Source of the DNA: Meandrina meandrites
Lineage: Eukaryota; Cnidaria; Anthozoa; Scleractinia; Meandrinidae
Direction: 5' to 3'
Length of the DNA stretch: 64,000 nt
NCBI GenBank assembly: GCA_963693305.1
Contig: OY855915.1
Coordinates: forward strand, 9,251,607-9,315,606
In this document: piece by piece, positions 57,601 through 64,000 of the stretch
Position numbering within the stretch: the first letter of the stretch is position 1
Layout: the number at the start of each line of letters is the position of its first letter
Position numbers and translations under genes: made by a program
Notes under the pieces: generated by a model
What the model saw: only the letters and a program-made list of their open reading frames with translations
Told to the model about the DNA's origin: nothing
Databases searched by the model: none

Positions 57601-58451
57601 TCATCCATTGCAGTATTCCACTGGCTCTATTGAAACTGTGTTTAATTTTCCTGATTTAATTTGGGACTTTCTGAGCAAACAAGCTTCTAAAATACCGTAT
57701 TTGCCTTTTTATACTACTAGTTGGATTATTTATCAAGAAGAAGTCTTGGAAAAATATGTTATGATTGCATAAGCGGAAGTACATAGAAATTAACAATTCC
57801 ATTTCAAGTAAATATGATATGAATTTGGTACATCTATTTATTGTTGTAATAAAAAAAAAAACAGTTGAAATTGCACGGAAAGCTGTTTAATTCAGGACAT
57901 CATTCTGCCGTTTCATCGCACAGACTGGGAAAATATATCGATGTAATAAATATGTTCTTCATAAAATCGTTTTCGTAATTAGCCATTAGCATGTGTCAGT
58001 TTGACTAAACACTCAATAAATTCAATAAACACTTATGAGCCGATTGTCTTATTTGACTGAAAGGTTGAAAAGGTTTTCGCCGTCATGGATGAGCCCTGAC
58101 GTCACTTTGTCCATCGGATTTATATCAGGTTTGCTTCTTGTCTCTCCTTTATACAGCTAACGTAATCTTCATACTATTTTCCGAGAAAATCTTCCTTTCC
58201 GAATCGATGATAAACTCTATAGCGTCTTTCAACCGGTTGTGATAGTCAAGTTTCTCTTTGTGCGTCTCTTCCTTTCCAAAAAATAGCGTATTGTTTTACA
58301 AGAAGCTAACGGAAGCTCAGTCCGCAAAATATATTAATTATTCTGCTGCAATCAAAATGTTGTAAAAAGAAAAGATATATTTTGCACGAAAACACTTTCG
58401 ACACGAAACAAATTAACAGCAACGCTCTGCCCGTGATCTGCTCAAAGAAAC
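57601..58451. repeat. Proximal 5' flank of R8
   Basis: Matches R3, R4 and R5 proximal flanks up to the ATG (AACAGCAACGCTCTGCCCGT). It may hold the 5' UTR or an upstream intron, but no splice site is supported. No gene. Confidence 0.45.
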
Positions 58452-60131
58452 ATGAATTCCTCTCAGTCTTCATCGATCGAGAGTGGAAATGATTGTAAAA
58501 GCTTTTTTATTCAAACTGTTCCCTTGGGATATTCTTCTGCCGATTCATTTTATGGCTTGCTTGTCGCTGCAGCTGTCCTCAGTCTGGCCGCTTGTCCTTT
58601 TACCATTGTGCTAAACGCCTTGGTTATGGTGGCCGTGAAAATCAAACGACGACTTCAAACACACCCCAACATTTTGTTGGCTTGTTTGGCGCTTACCGAT
58701 CTGATGGTTGGACTTGTTGCACAACCTCTACACATCACCAAGACTATACTCCTTATTCAAGGTAAAGATTTTCATGAATTTTGTGACATTGATTTGGCAT
58801 TTAGTGTCTCGTTTATCATGTTGGTCCTCGCAACATCATGTCAGTTGGTTTTAATCAGCGGAGAGCGATATCTTGCCATTAAACATACCTTCACTCACGC
58901 TACTGTCGTCACTAAAGCTCGCCTGATCGTTTCTTCTGCTGTGGCGTGGATTACAGCCGCCATCTTTTTTCTTGTTAATTCGTATTTTAAAGTCTTTTTG
59001 TTTGTTTGGCCAACAATAATATTTTCTACAATTGTACTGCTCCAAATTCTCGTTTATAAGGAAGCCCGGCGACATGAAAAACAGATTCTTTCACAGCAAG
59101 TTTCCTTGCAAGCCAGAGCAAAATTTAAACAGGAGAAGAAAGCTTTAAAACTAACCGCGATACTAATAATGACAATTTTTCTATGTTTCTTTTTGCCATC
59201 AATTGTTTTGTTTGTTACATGGCAGCTTTTCAGAGAAAAACTCTCACCTGATGTTAAAACTTTAGTTCGGCATTTTAGTCTCCTACCGCCGATTATCAAT
59301 TCAGTAATTAATCCAGTCATTTACACAGTACGAAAGAGGCAGTTTCGAGTTGCATTTATTGAGTTACTTTTGAGGAAAAATTTCCAAGAAGCTGAAGAAT
59401 TCGAAAGAAGACTGTTTGGAACAACAAACAATGCTGGGAGACAGCAAGATGAACAACCAGGCGAAGGACAGGAAGATAATGCTGAGGGAAGAAATCCAGC
59501 ACATGTTGAGGACAAAAGCGAAGATAATCCTGAAGTCCTCGCTTCTGGCTTAAATTTCGATGACAACGCCACTCTCGCTACACAGAACGAGCCTGTTTCC
59601 TTAAATGTACTCAACAGCATGTCCAAAACGGCAGAGGAAGGAGATGAGAAGGGAAAGAATCTTGCCCATGTTGAATTCGACCTTGATGATAATCCTGATA
59701 ACCAAGCTACTTGCTCGTATCTGGATGGCACATCTACCCTGGCTACATACGAGCGTGCTTCCTCACATACACTCAACAGCATACCCAGAAAGGCATCGGA
59801 AGAACATGGTGAGGGAAGAAATCTAACCCATGCTAAAAGCAACCTTGAAGATAATCCTGAAGACCTTGCAACTGCCTCTCTCGCGAAACAGAACGAACCT
59901 GTCTCCTTAAATACACTCAAAAGCATGTCCGTAAACAAAAAGCAAAAACATGGCGAGGAAAGATATCCAGTCTATCCAGCACATGGTAAAAACAACCTTG
60001 AAGACAATCCTGAGGAACACGCTTCTGCCGCTACGATTGTTTTCAAAAGCGTTGAAACTGCTCAGAACAAGAATTTGCCAGTCCTCCAAACGGAACACGA
60101 CACATACAAAATAACAGATAAACAGCCATAG
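58452..60131 (+). CDS. R8: class A (rhodopsin-like) GPCR, subtype D, intact, 559 aa
   Basis: A complete single-exon receptor. The ATG at 58452 matches all paralogues (MNSSQSSSIES, sequon NSS). Landmarks: N55 in VLNALVMVAV (TM1), D83 in LALTDLMVGL (TM2), C111 before TM3, ERY 138-140, W166 (TM4), P187 (TM5), CFFLP 245-249 (TM6, Phe instead of toggle Trp), NPVIY 287-291, helix 8 about 293-309. ECL2 is minimal, without Cys. TM4-TM5 are essentially identical to R5. The tail (310-559) has the acidic repeats (SEDNPEVLASGLNFDDN, EEHGEGRNLTHAKSNLED). The stop is a TAG where R5 has CAG. Beyond it the R5-like 23 residues ending VTSL are still readable, so R8 has lost a possible PDZ ligand by one base change. 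Confidence 0.93.
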   Translation: MNSSQSSSIESGNDCKSFFIQTVPLGYSSADSFYGLLVAAAVLSLAACPFTIVLNALVMVAVKIKRRLQTHPNILLACLALTDLMVGLVAQPLHITKTILLIQGKDFHEFCDIDLAFSVSFIMLVLATSCQLVLISGERYLAIKHTFTHATVVTKARLIVSSAVAWITAAIFFLVNSYFKVFLFVWPTIIFSTIVLLQILVYKEARRHEKQILSQQVSLQARAKFKQEKKALKLTAILIMTIFLCFFLPSIVLFVTWQLFREKLSPDVKTLVRHFSLLPPIINSVINPVIYTVRKRQFRVAFIELLLRKNFQEAEEFERRLFGTTNNAGRQQDEQPGEGQEDNAEGRNPAHVEDKSEDNPEVLASGLNFDDNATLATQNEPVSLNVLNSMSKTAEEGDEKGKNLAHVEFDLDDNPDNQATCSYLDGTSTLATYERASSHTLNSIPRKASEEHGEGRNLTHAKSNLEDNPEDLATASLAKQNEPVSLNTLKSMSVNKKQKHGEERYPVYPAHGKNNLEDNPEEHASAATIVFKSVETAQNKNLPVLQTEHDTYKITDKQP

Positions 60132-61520
60132 CATCAAGAAGGACTAGAGAAAGGTCAACTGGACATTAACACTGTGGCAGAATTTAACGTGACATCCCTT
60201 TGAATGATAGATTGCGATTTTAATTTTAATGAAATAAGACTAAGAGATGAATTTTCGACCATATTCCTTAACGACAGGCGTAACCAATAATTTCACATAA
60301 AAGTAAGCGTTGCCAATCCAGCGGAGAGCAATTTTTTTCCATGACTTGTATTTTGTTATAAATCAGGTCTGCTCTGTAAAATAAAACTATCACGTTAACC
60401 TACGTGGTTTACTGAGTTCATAACTTTTTTTATTTGACCCTGCGGATGTTTTTCTGAAAAAAATATTTTCCTAAAATGAAAAACATTAGTTTATCTGAGA
60501 TTTTTTCGTTGTATTTTCTACCACCCACATATTTTACCGCTTTCCTGGCCTTTATTCGCTTTGCTCATCTCACGGGGTCGTTTTGAAACATTTTTTTTGG
60601 CAGAAAGGAGAATTCAGGAAATGTACTATTCCAAATGAAGTTAGCCATTTTTGCTGTTCACAAGCTCAGTTTTTTCAAGCTCGTTCAGAAAATTGTAAAA
60701 ATATAAATAATCTGCAAAACTTTTACCTTCTGATGAAAAAATAAAAATCTTCATCGAATCCTAAATAATAAGATACGTTTGATTTTGACCTGTAAATAGT
60801 GTGTTATTCCCAACAAACTAAACAGGGATGTACGTTCTCTTTCAAAGATGTCTTTTGTTTCTGTTGCCAGTCACCTCTTAAACAATTTTCCCGCGAATGC
60901 TGGTAATGAGGCAAAGTTTAATACTTTACTACTCATTTACTAGTCATTTATAGTGTTACGTTTCCTCTATTTTGATTCCACTGCATATTAGAAAATTATT
61001 AGCAATAGTCTTTTTGTTCGTTTTGTTTTGATTTTTCTCCGTTGTTGACAGATATTTCTTTTTTATTTCAATGCCTCTGGTTTTAATGTTGTATATAATT
61101 ATTAAAAGGATAAGTAACTTTAAGCCATTTATGTGTTGTCAAGAATAGTTTTACGCCATTTGGATTCCAATGTATTTATTTATTTATTTATTTATTTATT
61201 ACGATTTACTCCATACACAACAAACAATATAAATATTTTGTTGACTTGTTTTTATCTCTATTTAGAGAGGCTCTGTAAAACAAAAAAAAGTAAAGTAATC
61301 ACTCTGGCCAATCACAAAGGACAGAGACAATCCAGGGAACCAATCAAAACTCGAAGCAAATACATGTAGCCGGCATGAAACACAGGAAAAGTGCTGTTAG
61401 TGAGTCAGTTGGTTTTGGTTTTACTTTTGATTGATTTAGGAACCAATCATACCGTGTTGTATTACAAACTCAAGGCAAATGCAATTTTTCTTTTTAATAT
61501 TTTCTAATTCAATATATATA
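60132..61520. repeat. 3' flank of R8, duplicated block II
   Basis: The first 70 bp code for the lost R8 C-terminus. The rest matches the R5 3' flank, except an extra segment at about 60930-61430 with a (TTTA)n run (61171-61199). Its edges share TACTTT, so it may be an insertion here or a deletion in block I. No gene. Confidence 0.55.
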
Positions 61521-61799
61521 TCTTATTAGACATTTTAGTGTGTAGTATCGCTGCATATTTTTGCGAGTCATGCAGTATTTTAATACAAATGATGAGTAAA
61601 AATTTACAGCGATACTACACACTAAAATGTCTTATAAGAGATTTATTATCCAACATTTTCGTTTTCCCAAAATTCTGACTTGCCAAGGTTTTTATTCTTT
61701 CGCGCGGTCGGTGGAATGAGACGAGTACAAATATCATGTGATATTTGTACTTGTTTCGCGCGTTATTTGTACTCTACAAAGCAGTGTTGGAAAATAATA
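61521..61799. mobile_element. Short hairpin-ended element, duplicated copy
   Basis: A 279-bp counterpart of 42986-43287 in the second block: arms TCTTATTAGACATTTTAGTG, GTACAAATATC hairpin, end TGTTGGAAAATAATA. The inner loop is shorter. Confidence 0.65.
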
Positions 61800-64000
61800 C
61801 AATTTTCCACATTTACCTAGTGCACTTTTAGTGTCGTAGATACACTGGTATCTCTGCTGAATTTTCCTTAGCGCAAATTGTTTCAATGATTGATTGAGTA
61901 ATCCCTTGATTGATTCATTGAGTGAAGGAGTGATTAAAATATTGTTTTGTTTTTTTGCTTGATCTAATTCCCTTTGCCTCATGTCGGAAACAAGTAGCCG
62001 GTTTGGTGAAAAACTTTGTAAGATAAACAAATATTTTTTTTTCTGCAGGATGTGATTCAACGATTGACTTATCGATTGATCAGTTGATCAATTAATCAAT
62101 AATTGATCACTTGATCATTATTGATTGATTGATTGATCAATATTTATCAATCAATTGAGATCGACTGATCAATCAATTGATAAATCGAGTTTTTTCGCCC
62201 TTGCCAGAGGTTGCATGTTTTCCTACCCTGGCAAATGGTTGCAACCGGTTTTAAAGTATTTTCCCTCCCTTGTTTACCACCAGCTCTTCCCTCCCCTGCC
62301 CCCTTCCCCCGAGCACCCCCACCACTACAAGCAACAAATTACACTGATCATCAACTTATCTCTGGTCTTTAAAGAATTCCAAGTAAGCTATTTTATTCTG
62401 GGTTCTGGGCACAAATCGCAGACACGTTTTCCTATGCCACTGTTTCATGCCATTCAGCACAAAACGAACAGCACTATTCATTTTCCTGAAAAAGATAAAA
62501 GCAAGACATCACGAGGCGTCTACAACAGAGGTCTATAACAGTGTAGACCATACTGGGTAAAATGTGGTTGATTTGTTTTTTTTTTAACAATAACAGAAAT
62601 ATAAACACAGAAATATGAATACCCAGAAATGTGAAGAAAGATTAGTTTAGGATTTGTCCCTGCGTGACTGCGGAAATTATAAATTAGAATCTACTGTACT
62701 TTAAAATCAAATAGAATGGAATTCCAATTTCTTTAACTTCCAAGGGAAGAAACATTGGTTCGAGAAATTTGGGGTAAAATTGCAGTTTTCGACTGAGTGA
62801 AGGGAAGCGACCCTCGGTTCGAATAATCGGGGGAGGGTAGAGAAATCGAGAATACGAATAATTGGGATTCTATTCTACCTGTTATGGTGAAAGATTCAAT
62901 GGCTTTGTTTTTTTTATAGAACATAAAACGTTGTTTCGTTCGCCGGTTATGAATATATGAGAATTTTTTAAATGCATCAGGGTAAGGCCTATATAAAATG
63001 GACAAGGATAGTAGTCGGAACGTGTGAATTAAATCCCTAAACGAGACGATACTAGGCGAGGCTCAAGATTATTGACCATAAAAGATATCATTTTTCATGT
63101 CTGACCGATCTAGACCTCGAACAAATTATGACGGCTTTTTTTATTTCTTCACGTATAAGCCTAAACTAAAAATATTGGCGTTTTGTACTTAGCACTCTAA
63201 GTGAGACCAAAATCGATTTTTTACATCCGTAAGCGAGACGACGAGAACCCCTGCCCCTTTGATATGGAAGTACCCCACCCCCACCCCCAGGACTTCCATA
63301 ATTACGACAAGGCTACTGAACTATCCAGAAATGTCTACAAAAACATGATTGAGTGAAGCAAAAGCCAACAACCAAACATTTGATTATTAAAAGTGTCGGG
63401 AATGATTTATCTGCAAGGGCAATCTAAGATTCAGAGTGTAAAAATACTGCAAAAAGACCAGAAAAAATAATTGGATATCCTCCATCGCGCGAGGCGTGAG
63501 CCACACGCGTGGAGCTCAAGACGCACGCATGGAATGAGCTGCACTGGACGCACTGGCCGCACTGTGAAAAGCTGGCTTTCCCTTGATTTTAGACCGTGTA
63601 TAGCATAAGGATACGTTGCACTATATCCAATCGAATTTATTTTTGTTGAGTAGATATTCCACTTCAAACTATGCGCGTGGGTGCGAGCGATTCAACTGCA
63701 GTAAACAAACAAATACTTAAGCATAATATTCTACCTAAACTGACGAGAAAAAAGAAAGGACAAGTACAGAACTTACAATTTGTGAAAATCCCTATTCCAT
63801 GATCCAAATTCATCATAAATAAGGGTAAAACCGAAAACAGTTTATCCAGAAACAACGTTACAAGTAAATCCAAAACAATGCTAATACGGCGCTTTTGTAA
63901 TTTATTGTATATGAAATACTGATATATTATTCTCATGGGTATTATGTAATCGGGGCAAAATGCGAATAACAATGACAGGAATTCTTGTCTTAACATCAAA
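61800..64000. repeat. Right flank of duplicated block II
   Basis: Colinear with 43.29-44.09 and 45.69-46.56 kb, including the TGATCAAT cluster (62063-62189) and the empty Penelope site (62609-62621). Two segments are extra: about 62870-63066, and about 63276-63610. The second is homologous to 3290-3600 and includes a stop-containing copy of the signal-peptide candidate. No intact gene. Confidence 0.6.

Overview
The window looks like AT-rich nuclear DNA of an anthozoan cnidarian, most likely a stony coral. The evidence is a tandem family of single-exon class A GPCR genes of a type expanded in corals, dense non-autonomous DNA transposons, an APE-type LINE, a Penelope-like element with a GIY-YIG domain, a Crypton-type recombinase relic, and a spliced gene fragment at the left edge. 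The species assignment is inference. There are no bacterial operon signals.

The backbone is eight tandem copies of one seven-transmembrane receptor gene, all on the + strand, called R1 to R8 here. R1 starts at 5275, R2 at 14916, R3 at 21483, R4 at 34349, R5 at 40597, R6 at 49223, R7 at 52967 and R8 at 58452. R5 (582 aa) and R8 (559 aa) are fully open. R3 has an intact 7TM core with a frameshifted tail. R2 is split by a 1.04 kb insertion that could be removed in frame as a GT-AG intron. R1, R4, R6 and R7 carry stops, frameshifts or insertions. Each receptor has a short glycosylatable N-terminus, an ERY motif, an NPVIY motif, a very short second extracellular loop and a long acidic tail made of roughly 50-56 residue repeats.

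By core sequence the copies fall into four subtypes in the order A-A-B-C-D-B-C-D. A three-gene block plus its 3' flank is therefore duplicated: R3-R4-R5 with 42.3-46.6 kb against R6-R7-R8 with 60.2-64.0 kb. Later transposon insertions are visible as filled sites in one block and empty sites in the other, so the locus keeps its own relative chronology.

Region by region: 0-3.4 kb holds candidate exons of a minus-strand membrane-protein gene. 9.13-13.74 kb is a nested transposon with a 3.3 kb LINE inside it. 24.5-27.3 kb holds a TIR transposon and a hairpin-ended element with a Crypton-like relic. 29.6-34.05 kb is a composite insertion with two inverted heptamer minisatellites and two TTAA-flanked MITEs. 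34.98-36.06 kb is a foldback element inside R4. 44.09-45.68 kb is a head-to-head Penelope-like insertion. 56.96-57.13 kb is a small TA-flanked MITE. Most other intergenic DNA is decayed copies of the 5' and 3' flanks of the receptor repeat unit.
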